A DNA stretch of 64,000 nucleotides, from the NCBI RefSeq assembly GCF_002120225.1, contig NZ_LAPZ01000012.1:1-64000 (forward strand), in the 5' to 3' direction. The position numbers were made by a program, and so were the translations under genes. Of this stretch, positions 44,751 to 52,867 are shown piece after piece. This DNA comes from Tenacibaculum holothuriorum (GTDB lineage: Bacteria > Bacteroidota > Bacteroidia > Flavobacteriales > Flavobacteriaceae). The notes below the pieces were generated by a model. The model was not told the origin of the DNA. It searched no databases and saw only the letters and a program-made list of their open reading frames with translations. Each line of letters starts with the position of its first letter. The stretch's first letter is position 1.

Positions 44751-45875
44751 TTGGCAGGAATATATCTACACATACCGTTTTGTAAGCAAGCATGTTATTA
44801 TTGCGATTTTCATTTTTCTACATCCTTAAAAAGGAAAGAAGAGTTAGTTGTGTGTTTAGTAAAAGAGCTAGAATTACGAGAAGATGAATTACAAAATGAA
44901 ATAGTGGAGACCATTTATTTTGGAGGGGGAACACCAAGTTTATTATCTATAGATGAAATAGAATTATTACTGAATATCATTCGTAAGAACTTTAAAGTAA
45001 TTGACGCTCCAGAAATAACCTTAGAAGCCAACCCAGATGATTTAAACGAAGCTAAAATTTTAGAGTTAGCAAAATCTTCAGTTAACAGATTAAGTATCGG
45101 AGTTCAATCATTTTTTGAAGAAGATTTAAAAAGTATGAACCGCGCTCATAATGCTAAGGAAGCAATGAATTGTTTGTCAGTGGCAACTCGCCACTTTGAT
45201 AATATTACGATTGATTTAATCTACGGCGTTCCAAATATGGGCAATGAACGTTGGAGAGAAAACTTACAAATTGCGTTCGATTTTGGAATCAATCACATTT
45301 CAAGCTATGCGCTAACAATTGAACCTAAGACTGTGTTAGATTCTTTTGTAAGAAATGGTAAATATCCAGCTCCAGATGAAAAAGAAGCCAAGGAGCATTT
45401 TGATATTTTGGTAGAAGAAACTCATAAAAACGGATTTGTACATTACGAGATTTCTAACTTTGGAAAACCTGATTACTTTTCTAAACACAACACTTCATAT
45501 TGGTTAGGTAAAAAGTATTTAGGTATTGGACCATCAGCACATTCTTTTAACACCACACATAGAAGTTGGAATATTGCTAATAATGCAAGGTATATAAAAG
45601 CTATTCAGGAGGAAAAGCTCCCATTAGAAATAGAAAAACTCTCTAAAGAAGATAGGTTTAACGAGTATTTAATGACAGGATTAAGAACCATTTGGGGAGT
45701 TTCTTTACATAGAATCCAGCAAGAATTTGGAGAAGGTTTTAAAGTTCAATTACTAAAGAATGCTGAAAGATTTATCAATCAAGATTTGTTAACCGTTAAA
45801 GATAATGTGCTTATAACAACACCTAAAGGGAAGTTCTTAGCAGATGGACTCGCATCAGAATTATTTATAATTTAA
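44751..45875 (+). CDS. hemW: Haem chaperone HemW (radical SAM)
   Basis: The 374-residue protein has the radical-SAM cluster motif PFCKQACYYCDF (Cys11, Cys15, Cys18), TIYFGGGTPSLLS, LEANPDD, RLSIGVQSF and HYEISNFGKPDYFSKHN. It lacks the extra residues of true HemN, so it is read as HemW, a haem-delivery chaperone, not a coproporphyrinogen oxidase. The start is a TTG at 44751 directly following the LRR stop. Residues around VATRHF (codons at 45180-45197) are encoded by a repeat also found at the end of groL. Confidence 0.92.
   Translation: MAGIYLHIPFCKQACYYCDFHFSTSLKRKEELVVCLVKELELREDELQNEIVETIYFGGGTPSLLSIDEIELLLNIIRKNFKVIDAPEITLEANPDDLNEAKILELAKSSVNRLSIGVQSFFEEDLKSMNRAHNAKEAMNCLSVATRHFDNITIDLIYGVPNMGNERWRENLQIAFDFGINHISSYALTIEPKTVLDSFVRNGKYPAPDEKEAKEHFDILVEETHKNGFVHYEISNFGKPDYFSKHNTSYWLGKKYLGIGPSAHSFNTTHRSWNIANNARYIKAIQEEKLPLEIEKLSKEDRFNEYLMTGLRTIWGVSLHRIQQEFGEGFKVQLLKNAERFINQDLLTVKDNVLITTPKGKFLADGLASELFII
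45174..45195. repeat. 22-base palindromic repeat, copy inside hemW
   Basis: TTGTCAGTGGCAACTCGCCA plus CT is identical at 20 of 22 positions to 60251-60272 just past groL. Its core GTGGCAACTCGCCAC is nearly palindromic. Confidence 0.5.
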
Positions 45876-45876
45876 G

Positions 45877-45884
45877 TATCTTTG
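45877..45884 (+). promoter_or_regulatory. -7 element of the cyclase gene
   Basis: TATCTTTG lies 3 bases before the ATG at 45888, so a transcript from it would be close to leaderless. Confidence 0.45.
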
Positions 45885-45887
45885 AGT

Positions 45888-46640
45888 ATGATTGCTACTA
45901 TTGAATATAATAATCGTAAATATATAATCGATTTAACTCAACCTATTGATATTTCAATAGCTATTGACACTACAAAACAAAACATCAATGCTTGGTATTT
46001 AGATGATCCTAAAATTTTTCCTGTTTCAGACGGAGAATGGACAGGAAGTGTAGCTCAGGGAGCTGATGTTAATTTCAATAATATTCAATTCAATCCGCAT
46101 TCACATATTACACATACCGAATGTGTTGGACATATTACCGAAGAAGTTTTTTCGGTAAATAAAGAGTTATCTAAATTTTTCTTTTTAGCTGAAGTAATTA
46201 CAATTGCACCAGAACAATTAGAAAACAAAGATTTTGTGATTTCGAAAAAACAGTTGCAACATGCTCTCGGAAATAAAAAAAGAGATGCGGTTGTAATAAG
46301 AACATTACCTAATTTATCTGACAAGAAACAGATGCAATATTCTAATACGAATCCAACGTACATGTTAGAAGAAGCTGCAGAATATTTGAGAGAAAAGAAC
46401 ATTCAACATTTATTGGTTGACTTACCTTCGGTAGACAAAGAAAAAGATGAAGGAAAGTTATTGTCGCATAATGCTTTTTGGAATACTGAAGGAGATATAA
46501 GAAAGAATGCTACTATTACAGAATTTATTTACGTACCTAATAAAATAAAAGACGGAACCTATTTTTTAAATTTAATGATAGCTCCGTTTGAAAACGATGC
46601 TTCACCTAGTAAACCTATTTTATACAAGATTAAAGAATAG
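45888..46640 (+). CDS. Cyclase family protein (kynurenine formamidase-like)
   Basis: ATG 45888 is preferred over an in-frame TTG at 45882. The 250-residue protein has the cyclase-family metal motif in NPHSHITHTECVGHI, equivalent to HxGTHxDxPxH but with an altered middle, and LLVDLPSVDKEKDEGKLLSHNAFWN. The family includes bacterial kynurenine formamidase and isatin hydrolase. The substrate is not assignable. It follows hemW by 12 bases. Confidence 0.8.
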   Translation: MIATIEYNNRKYIIDLTQPIDISIAIDTTKQNINAWYLDDPKIFPVSDGEWTGSVAQGADVNFNNIQFNPHSHITHTECVGHITEEVFSVNKELSKFFFLAEVITIAPEQLENKDFVISKKQLQHALGNKKRDAVVIRTLPNLSDKKQMQYSNTNPTYMLEEAAEYLREKNIQHLLVDLPSVDKEKDEGKLLSHNAFWNTEGDIRKNATITEFIYVPNKIKDGTYFLNLMIAPFENDASPSKPILYKIKE

Positions 46641-46680
46641 GTTTTAAACTTATTTAGAATCAGTATGAAATAAAAGAAAA

Positions 46681-46714
46681 TGTAAAACCTAAGTTATTTT
46701 TTTATAGTTTTACA
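46681..46714 (+). promoter_or_regulatory. Promoter region of the MFS transporter leader
   Basis: TAGTTTTA (46705-46712) matches TAnnTTTG in 7 of 8 positions. It overlaps the right arm of an 8-bp inverted repeat TGTAAAAC (46681-46688) / GTTTTACA (46707-46714), which could be an operator. Transcription would start near 46718. Confidence 0.4.
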
Positions 46715-46732
46715 CCTCATTAAAGAATAAAC

Positions 46733-46810
46733 ATGACAATTTTTAATACATATAAGCAATGTAAATCGACTGTTAGATACAGGCGATGTCGGGCTACTTA
46801 TGTATTATAA
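46733..46810 (+). CDS. Candidate 25-codon leader peptide
   Basis: An ATG at 46733 in an A-rich context opens a 25-residue frame ending at TAA 46808-46810: MTIFNTYKQCKST followed by VRYRRCRATYVL. Four Arg codons (AGA, AGG, CGA, CGG) cluster at codons 15-20, three of them probably uncommon in this AT-rich genome. They overlap the 3' strand of stem P2 and the antiterminator segment of the attenuator. A frame this short can arise by chance, so coding is only suspected. Confidence 0.35.
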   Translation: MTIFNTYKQCKSTVRYRRCRATYVL

Positions 46811-46868
46811 TTATTTTTAAATAAGATATAACTATTATAAAAAGTCCGACTGCACAGTCGGACTTTTT
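46744..46868 (+). promoter_or_regulatory. Candidate transcription attenuator (riboswitch or leader-peptide type) before the MFS gene
   Basis: P1 pairs 46744-46756 with 46797-46807 (11 bp with a 2-base bulge). Inside it P2 pairs CGACTGT (46767-46773) with ACA (46779-46781) and GTCG (46788-46791), leaving a GGCGAT bulge and a TAGAT loop. The segment GTCGGGCT (46788-46795) can instead pair over 8 bp (one G-U) with AGTCCGAC (46843-46850), the 5' arm of the terminator at 46839-46868. P2 and this antiterminator share 46788-46791 and so exclude each other. It does not match a riboswitch class I know. Confidence 0.5.
46839..46868 (+). terminator. Intrinsic terminator 37 bases before the MFS gene
   Basis: AAAAAGTCCGACTG / CAGTCGGACTTTTT forms a near-perfect stem with a T run. 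It lies about 200 bases past the cyclase stop and just before the MFS ATG, an unusual place unless it attenuates the transporter gene. Confidence 0.85.
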
Positions 46869-46905
46869 AATTTTATATACACAAAAACAACTAAAACTAA
46901 ACACT

Positions 46906-48117
46906 ATGAAAAAACTGTATACTAATTATGTAAACACATTTAAAGGCCTCTCAAAAGAAGTTTGGTGGCTTTCTTTAATAACATTAATAAATAGAGCAGG
47001 AACAATGGTAATTCCTTTTTTATCATTGTACTTAACAAAAAGCTTAGATTTTACTTTAAAAGACGTAGGTTGGATTATGACTTGCTTCGGATTAGGTTCT
47101 GTTGTTGGTTCTTGGTTAGGAGGAAAATTAACTGATAAAATAGGATTTTATAAAGTGATGAAAATAAGCTTGTTTTTGACAGGAGTATTATTTATTGCTT
47201 TACAATTTGTAACAACATTCGTTGGGTTTTGTCTAGGAATATTTTTGGTAATGTTAGTTGCAGATACCTTTAGACCAGCAATGTTTGTGGCTTTAAGTGC
47301 GTATAGTAAACCAGAAAACAAAACAAGATCGGTAACCCTAATACGTTTGGCAATCAATTTAGGTTTTTCAGCTGGACCTGCAGTAGGAGGTTTAATCATT
47401 ACTTCGTTAGGTTATAGCGGATTGTTTTGGGTAGATGGAGTTACTTGTATTTTAGCTACTATTTTATTGGTAATTGTATTGAATCCTAAAAAGGCAAAAA
47501 CATTAGATGAGGTTAAAAACGAAAATCCAATTTCAATCTTTTCAGATAAAGCCTTTTGGGTGTTCTTTATCTCGATGTTTATTTTCGGATTTGTATTCTT
47601 ACAATACTTCTCTACAATGCCATTATACTATAAAGACGCTCACCATTTATCAGAACTAGAAATAGGATTAATAATGGGAATGAACGGATTTTTAATTTTT
47701 CTATTAGAAATGCCATTAATTAAATGGTTAGAAGAAAGTAAATATTCAAAAGAGCGATTAATGTTTGTTGGTTTGTTATTAACAGGAATCAGCTTTTTGG
47801 TATTGAACTTAACTGGGTGGGTTGGCGTTTTAATAGTAGGAATGTTATTTATGACCATTGGAGAAATGATAGCTTTTCCGTTTTCAAATGCATTTGTAAT
47901 GGAAAGAGCTAAAAGAGGAAACCAAGGAGAATATATGGCGTACTACAGTATTGCCTTTTCTGCTGCCCATATTTTCGGACACAACTCAGGAATGCAAATG
48001 GTAGATATTTTAGGATTTGATAATACTTGGTGGATAATTACGGTACTATCTTTAGTAGGATTATTTTTCTTATCAGTATTAATAAGAGTAACTAAAAAAG
48101 AAAAACTAAAAGTATGA
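46906..48117 (+). CDS. MFS transporter
   Basis: The 403-residue protein has 12 predicted membrane helices. The MFS motif A-like loop GSWLGGKLTDKIGFYKVMK lies between helices 2 and 3, and SAGPAVGGLI (motif C-like, found in drug antiporters) in helix 5. It resembles DHA1-type multidrug exporters such as MdtH. The substrate is unknown. It is preceded by an attenuator-like leader and overlaps the following VOC gene by four bases (ATGA). Confidence 0.9.
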   Translation: MKKLYTNYVNTFKGLSKEVWWLSLITLINRAGTMVIPFLSLYLTKSLDFTLKDVGWIMTCFGLGSVVGSWLGGKLTDKIGFYKVMKISLFLTGVLFIALQFVTTFVGFCLGIFLVMLVADTFRPAMFVALSAYSKPENKTRSVTLIRLAINLGFSAGPAVGGLIITSLGYSGLFWVDGVTCILATILLVIVLNPKKAKTLDEVKNENPISIFSDKAFWVFFISMFIFGFVFLQYFSTMPLYYKDAHHLSELEIGLIMGMNGFLIFLLEMPLIKWLEESKYSKERLMFVGLLLTGISFLVLNLTGWVGVLIVGMLFMTIGEMIAFPFSNAFVMERAKRGNQGEYMAYYSIAFSAAHIFGHNSGMQMVDILGFDNTWWIITVLSLVGLFFLSVLIRVTKKEKLKV

Positions 48118-48491
48118 GGTTAAATCAAGTCACATTACCATCGATTAATGTTGAAGAATCAGTGCTATTTTATAAAAAACTAGGCTTGCATCTTATTGTA
48201 GATGCAAGCCCTAGATATGTTCGTTTTGAATTACCTGACGGAGATAGTACTTTATCCATTCATCAAGTAGAAGAATTGCCTAAAGGTGATGGAACTACTA
48301 TTTATTTTGAAGATGATAATTTAGATGAGTTGGTAAAACAACTTCAACAAAAAGGAATAGAATTTACCCAGTTACCAAAAGATCAAACTTGGTTATGGAG
48401 AGAAGCTCACTTGTTAGATCCTGATGGAAATAAACTTATTTTGTTTAAAGCAGGTGAGAATAGAAAAAATCCGCCTTGGAGAATCAATTAA
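48114..48491 (+). CDS. VOC-family (glyoxalase/bleomycin-resistance-like) protein
   Basis: This 125-residue protein has the paired beta-alpha-beta-beta-beta modules of the vicinal oxygen chelate fold: LNQVTLPSINVEESVLFYKKLGL and HLLDPDGNKLILFKAGE. The metal-ligand positions are partly kept (Glu near VRFELPDG, His in REAHLLDPDG). The family includes antibiotic-binding proteins and glyoxalases. Coupling by ATGA overlap to a drug-exporter-like MFS gene raises the chance of a resistance role (inference). A strong 10-bp hairpin lies within the coding sequence at 48183-48210. Confidence 0.85.
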   Translation: MRLNQVTLPSINVEESVLFYKKLGLHLIVDASPRYVRFELPDGDSTLSIHQVEELPKGDGTTIYFEDDNLDELVKQLQQKGIEFTQLPKDQTWLWREAHLLDPDGNKLILFKAGENRKNPPWRIN

Positions 48492-48505
48492 AACTAAGGA
48501 AATTC

Positions 48506-48513
48506 TATCTTTG
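48506..48513 (+). promoter_or_regulatory. Promoter -7 element of the MazG-like gene
   Basis: TATCTTTG matches TAnnTTTG, 27 bases before the ATG at 48541. Confidence 0.5.
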
Positions 48514-48540
48514 ATTTTTTTAGACTTTAAAAGCACAAAA

Positions 48541-48867
48541 ATGAATATACAAGATGCTCAAAAGCAAGTAGACGATTGGATTAAAAATCATGGAGTTCGT
48601 TACTTTAATGAGCTTACCAATATGGCGCAATTAACAGAAGAAGTAGGTGAGGTTGCTCGTATAATTGCCCGTCGTTATGGAGAGCAAAGTGAAAAAGAGA
48701 GCGATAAAAACAAAGATTTAGGAGAAGAACTGGCGGATGTTATGTTTGTGGTACTGTGTTTAGCAAATCAAACAGGAGTGAATTTACAAGAAGCTTTCGA
48801 TAAAAAGTTAGATATAAAAACAAAGAGAGATCACGATCGTCATCATAACAACGAAAAACTAAAATAA
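48541..48867 (+). CDS. MazG-like nucleotide pyrophosphohydrolase
   Basis: Start at 48541 (MNIQDAQKQVDDWI) follows a promoter box; an earlier in-frame ATG lies inside the VOC gene. The 108-residue all-alpha NTP-PPase has LTEEVGEVARII (ExxE) and DLGEELADVMFVVLCLANQ (ExxD). It resembles the iMazG/MazG house-cleaning enzymes. Its stop overlaps the next ATG by one base (TAATG). Confidence 0.9.
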   Translation: MNIQDAQKQVDDWIKNHGVRYFNELTNMAQLTEEVGEVARIIARRYGEQSEKESDKNKDLGEELADVMFVVLCLANQTGVNLQEAFDKKLDIKTKRDHDRHHNNEKLK

Positions 48868-49115
48868 TGGGTTTACAAAACAATATTAAAAGAGGTTTAT
48901 TTTGGAAACATGTGTTTAGAGTAGCGGTTGTGTTTTTAATTGTTGTAGCACTATTTTCTTTAGTTTTTAAAACAGGAGGTGCGTTGTTTTCTGGAGATTT
49001 TGAAACAATAAATAAAGTGCATTTTGCAAACAATCAATGGATACGATTTTGGTTGAGTAAAATTGTAATTGCATTGATTTACGCTATGTATACAGTAAAT
49101 AAAAATATGAAATAG
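48867..49115 (+). CDS. Small membrane protein
   Basis: This 82-residue protein has one clear membrane helix (about 17-36, FRVAVVFLIVVALFSLVF) and a weaker one near the C-terminus (about 62-75). No family is recognised. Coupled by TAATG to the MazG-like gene. Confidence 0.68.
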   Translation: MGLQNNIKRGLFWKHVFRVAVVFLIVVALFSLVFKTGGALFSGDFETINKVHFANNQWIRFWLSKIVIALIYAMYTVNKNMK

Positions 49116-49129
49116 CTTATTGCCTTTAA

Positions 49130-49384
49130 ATGAAAAACATTGAAGATAATCTAAATAAAAGTATAGAGGAGGAAACTGAACTAGTTAATAAAATATCACT
49201 ATTTAAATATGTTATTTTATATGTTCCACTATTGTTTTTAATGTTTGCTGCTACTAATTTAATAGGGAGCATGTTGTTTAAAAATGTTGTTTTCGATTGG
49301 TGGCTAATAGGAGTACAAGCAATAGCTTTTTCTATATTCTTCAGAATTTTTCATGGAATAAGAAAGTTAATAAATAAGAACTAG
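49130..49384 (+). CDS. Small two-TM membrane protein
   Basis: An 84-residue protein with an acidic N-terminus and two membrane helices (about 25-45 and 53-72) with a basic C-terminal tail. It lies 14 bases after the previous small membrane protein gene and 15 before aroA, so it is probably in the same transcript. No family is recognised. Confidence 0.68.
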   Translation: MKNIEDNLNKSIEEETELVNKISLFKYVILYVPLLFLMFAATNLIGSMLFKNVVFDWWLIGVQAIAFSIFFRIFHGIRKLINKN

Positions 49385-49399
49385 GTAACTACACAAATA

Positions 49400-50629
49400 A
49401 TGAAGATTAAACTTCACAAACCCAATACGTCTTTAAAGGCAGATTTAATCATTTCTGGATCAAAAAGTGAATCAAATCGTTTGTTAATTTTACAACAAGC
49501 TTTTCCAAATATAACTATTGAAAACCTTTCAACTTCAGACGATACACAAGTAATGCAAAAAGCATTAAGGAGTAATGATAACGTTGCAGATATTCATCAT
49601 GCAGGTACTGCGATGCGCTTTTTAACAGCATATTTTGCTGCCAATGTTTCTGATGAAATAGTACTAACGGGTTCTCAAAGAATGAAAGAAAGACCTATTG
49701 CAATTTTGGTTGATGCTTTACAAAGTATTGGAGCTAATATTTCTTATGAAGAACAAGAAGGTTATCCACCGTTAAGAATAAAAAAATCAGCAATAAGTAA
49801 AGATAAAGTAGCTATTAAGGGCAATGTAAGTAGTCAATATATTTCTGCTTTAATATTAATGGCACCAAGTTTACCAAACGGATTAGAAATTGAGTTAGTA
49901 GGAGAAATTACTTCTGTTCCATATATAGAAATGACCTTACAGTTATTATCTCAATTAGGAATTGAAGCCACATTTTCTGAAAATAAAATAAAAGTTCAAC
50001 CTAAAAAAGAGGTAGAAAATAAAACAATAGTTGTAGAATCTGATTGGAGCTCTGCATCATATTTTTATTCCTTGATAGCTTTGAGTGAAGTTAGTTCTAA
50101 TATTAAGCTTTCTGCATATAAAGAAGATAGCTTACAAGGAGATAGCTGTTTAGCGAAAATTTATGAGCATTTTGGAGTGAAAACTGAGTTTTTAGAAAAT
50201 ACGATTGTATTAACTAAAGAGCAAGAACATAATCCAAACATATTGATTCAAGATTTAAAAAGTGCTCCAGATATTGCGCAAACCATAGCAGTTACATGTT
50301 TTGGTTTAGGGATTACTTGCGATTTAACTGGGTTACATACTTTAAAAATAAAAGAAACTGATCGTTTAGAAGCATTAAAAAATGAGTTAACAAAATTAGG
50401 TGCTAAAATTGAGGTAACTAACGATTCATTACACTTAAAAACTTCAGAAGTTATCCATGAAAATATTGAAATAGAAACCTATAACGATCATCGTATGGCA
50501 ATGGCATTTGCTCCGTTAGCATTGAGAGTTCCTATTCAAATATTAGATGCTATGGTAGTAACAAAATCATACCAAAGCTTCTGGGACGATATGAAAGAGA
50601 TAGGAATAACGGTTCAAGAAGTAAAATAA
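49400..50629 (+). CDS. aroA: 3-phosphoshikimate 1-carboxyvinyltransferase (EPSP synthase)
   Basis: The 409-residue enzyme joins shikimate-3-phosphate with PEP in aromatic amino-acid synthesis. It shows ISGSKSESNRLLIL near the N-terminus, HAGTAMRFLTAYFA, SSQYISALILMAP, LKIKETDRLEALKNEL and YNDHRMAMAFAPLAL. The usual LPGSKSxSNR start is replaced by IISGSKSESNR, and the phosphoshikimate-binding Lys, Ser and Arg are kept. It is slightly shorter than the E. coli enzyme (427), as is common in this group. Confidence 0.96.
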   Translation: MKIKLHKPNTSLKADLIISGSKSESNRLLILQQAFPNITIENLSTSDDTQVMQKALRSNDNVADIHHAGTAMRFLTAYFAANVSDEIVLTGSQRMKERPIAILVDALQSIGANISYEEQEGYPPLRIKKSAISKDKVAIKGNVSSQYISALILMAPSLPNGLEIELVGEITSVPYIEMTLQLLSQLGIEATFSENKIKVQPKKEVENKTIVVESDWSSASYFYSLIALSEVSSNIKLSAYKEDSLQGDSCLAKIYEHFGVKTEFLENTIVLTKEQEHNPNILIQDLKSAPDIAQTIAVTCFGLGITCDLTGLHTLKIKETDRLEALKNELTKLGAKIEVTNDSLHLKTSEVIHENIEIETYNDHRMAMAFAPLALRVPIQILDAMVVTKSYQSFWDDMKEIGITVQEVK

Positions 50630-50641
50630 AATACTAATTGC

Positions 50642-50673
50642 TTGACAACCCCTATTTCGATATTGTATATTTG
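50642..50673 (+). promoter_or_regulatory. queA promoter
   Basis: TTGACA (50642-50647) and TATATTTG (50666-50673) give the -33 TTG and -7 TAnnTTTG with a 21-base spacer, the best promoter match in the window. The leader is about 18 bases. Confidence 0.65.
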
Positions 50674-50696
50674 CCACCGTTAAGAAAATTTTACAG

Positions 50697-51746
50697 ATGA
50701 AATTATCAAACTTTAATTTTGATTTACCACAAGAGTTATTAGCAGAATACCCATCAGAGCACAGAGATGAGGCTAGGTTAATGGTATTACACCGCGATAC
50801 TCAAAAAATAGAACACAAATTATTCAAAGATTTAATTAATTATTTCGATGAGGGAGATGTGATGATGTTGAATAACACGAAAGTTTTTCCTGCTCGTATG
50901 TTCGGAAACAAGGAAAAAACAGGTGCTAGAATCGAAGTGTTTTTATTACGTGAGTTAAATGCTGAAAATCGTTTATGGGATGTATTAGTAGATCCTGCGC
51001 GTAAAATCAGAATTGGAAATAAATTATTCTTCGGAGAAGATGAAAGTTTAGTTGCAGAAGTAATTGATAATACAACTTCTCGTGGTAGAACTTTACGTTT
51101 CTTATTTGATGGACCTTATGAAGAGTTTCGTCGTAAATTAATCGAATTAGGAGAAACTCCATTACCAAAGTATATTAAGAGAGATGTTGAACCATCAGAC
51201 GAAGAACGTTACCAAACAATTTTCGCAAAGAATGAAGGTGCAGTAGCTGCTCCAACTGCTGGATTACACTTTTCTAAGCATTTAATGAAACGTTTAGAGA
51301 TTAAAGGAATTGATTTTGCTGAAATGACTTTACACGTAGGATTAGGAACATTTAATCCTGTTGAAGTAGAAGATTTATCAAAACACAAAATGGATTCTGA
51401 ACAAATTATTATACCACAAAACTCTTGTGATATAGTAAACAACGCTATAGAAACTAAACGTAAAATTTGTGCTGTTGGTACTACAGTAATGAGAACAGTA
51501 GAATCTTCTGTATCGGCAAGTAAAAGATTAAATGCTTATAACGGATGGACAAATAAGTTCATTTTTCCTCCATATGACTTTAGTATAGCTAATTGTATGG
51601 TTACAAATTTTCATACACCAAAATCAACATTATTAATGATGGTTTCTGCATTTGCTGGTCATGATTTTATGATGGAAGCATACGAAGAAGCAGTAAAAGA
51701 AAAATATAAATTCTACTCTTACGGAGATGCAATGTTAATCTTATAA
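50697..51746 (+). CDS. queA: S-adenosylmethionine:tRNA ribosyltransferase-isomerase
   Basis: The 349-residue protein has the QueA signature segments: [85 protein letters not shown] and [32 protein letters not shown]. It moves the ribosyl part of SAM onto preQ1 in tRNA to give epoxyqueuosine. It has its own promoter and terminator, so a single-gene unit. Confidence 0.97.
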   Translation: MKLSNFNFDLPQELLAEYPSEHRDEARLMVLHRDTQKIEHKLFKDLINYFDEGDVMMLNNTKVFPARMFGNKEKTGARIEVFLLRELNAENRLWDVLVDPARKIRIGNKLFFGEDESLVAEVIDNTTSRGRTLRFLFDGPYEEFRRKLIELGETPLPKYIKRDVEPSDEERYQTIFAKNEGAVAAPTAGLHFSKHLMKRLEIKGIDFAEMTLHVGLGTFNPVEVEDLSKHKMDSEQIIIPQNSCDIVNNAIETKRKICAVGTTVMRTVESSVSASKRLNAYNGWTNKFIFPPYDFSIANCMVTNFHTPKSTLLMMVSAFAGHDFMMEAYEEAVKEKYKFYSYGDAMLIL

Positions 51747-51777
51747 AGAGAAGAACTTATTTAAAATAATTAACTAC

Positions 51778-51809
51778 AAACCTCACAGACTTTTAAAGCT
51801 GTGAGGTTT
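51778..51809 (+). terminator. Terminator after queA
   Basis: An 11-bp stem AAACCTCACAG / CTGTGAGGTTT (51778-51788 with 51799-51809) is followed by T-rich sequence. Confidence 0.8.
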
Positions 51810-51813
51810 TATG

Positions 51814-51821
51814 TATTTTTG
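51814..51821 (+). promoter_or_regulatory. rlmN promoter -7 element
   Basis: TATTTTTG ends only 5 bases before the rlmN ATG, so the transcript would be leaderless or nearly so. Confidence 0.5.
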
Positions 51822-51826
51822 AATTA

Positions 51827-52867
51827 ATGGCAACAAAGAAGAGAGACATACGCGCATTAACTAAAGAGCAACTCCGAGAGTTTTTTGTAAATCATGGAGA
51901 TAAAGCCTTTAGAGGAAATCAAGTTTATGAATGGTTATGGAGTAAGGCGGCACATTCTTTTGATGATATGACTAACGTTTCTAAAAAAACAAGAGAAATG
52001 TTAGATGAAAATTTTGTCATTAATCATATAGAAGTCGATACAATGCAGCGTAGTAAGGATGGTACAATTAAAAATGCCATTAAATTGCACGATGGTAAAA
52101 TTGTAGAATCGGTTTTAATTCCTACGGAAACGAGAACAACAGCTTGTGTTTCTAGTCAAGTTGGTTGTAGTTTAGATTGTAAGTTTTGCGCTACAGCACG
52201 TTTAAAACGTATGCGTAACCTAAACGCCGATGAAATTTACGATCAAGTAGTTGCTATTGATAAACAAAGCAGATTATATCATAATCACAAATTGTCGAAC
52301 ATTGTGTTCATGGGAATGGGAGAACCTTTAATGAATTACAATAACGTTATTAAAGCTATTGATAAGATAACATCTCCTGAAGGTTTAGGTATGGCAGCTA
52401 GAAGAATTACTTTATCAACTTCTGGAGTTCCTAAAATGATAAAAAAAATGGCTGATGACGAGGTAAGATTTAACTTAGCCGTTTCTTTACACTCTGCAAT
52501 AGATGAGGTTCGAACGTCAATTATGCCATTTAATGCAACTTTTCCACTAAAAGATTTAAAAGAATCTTTAGAATATTGGTATGAAAAAACCAAACGTAAA
52601 GTAACTTATGAATATGTAGTTTGGAATGGAATTAACGATAGAAAAGAAGATATAGATGCTTTGATTAAATTCTGTAGCTATATTCCATGTAAAGTAAATT
52701 TAATTGAATACAATCCTATTGACGATGGTGAGTTTCAACAAGCATCAGAAAGAGCATTAAACAATTATATTTCGAATTTAGAAATGCATGATATTGTAGT
52801 AAACGTTCGTCGTTCTAGAGGAAAAGATATTGATGCTGCTTGTGGGCAATTGGCTAATAAAAGTTAA
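51827..52867 (+). CDS. rlmN: 23S rRNA (A2503-C2)/tRNA (A37-C2) methyltransferase
   Basis: This 346-residue radical-SAM enzyme has the cluster motif CSLDCKFCATARL, the methyl-carrying Cys in the C-terminal DIDAACGQL and the partner Cys in TTACVSSQVGC. It also has FMGMGEPLMNYNNVIKAI and ITLSTSGVPKMI. It methylates C2 of A2503 in 23S rRNA; the Cfr-specific features are not evident. The next gene begins directly after its stop. Confidence 0.96.
   Translation: MATKKRDIRALTKEQLREFFVNHGDKAFRGNQVYEWLWSKAAHSFDDMTNVSKKTREMLDENFVINHIEVDTMQRSKDGTIKNAIKLHDGKIVESVLIPTETRTTACVSSQVGCSLDCKFCATARLKRMRNLNADEIYDQVVAIDKQSRLYHNHKLSNIVFMGMGEPLMNYNNVIKAIDKITSPEGLGMAARRITLSTSGVPKMIKKMADDEVRFNLAVSLHSAIDEVRTSIMPFNATFPLKDLKESLEYWYEKTKRKVTYEYVVWNGINDRKEDIDALIKFCSYIPCKVNLIEYNPIDDGEFQQASERALNNYISNLEMHDIVVNVRRSRGKDIDAACGQLANKS

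Noticed and set aside
44751..45875. Coproporphyrinogen III dehydrogenase (HemN) for the radical SAM gene
   Set aside because: The N-terminus starts directly at AGIYLHIPFCKQACYYC, as in HemW, and lacks the N-terminal extension of HemN.
46744..46807. Assignment of the MFS leader to a known riboswitch class (preQ1, THF, guanidine, fluoride, SAM)
   Set aside because: None of the conserved core sequences of those classes that I know is present.
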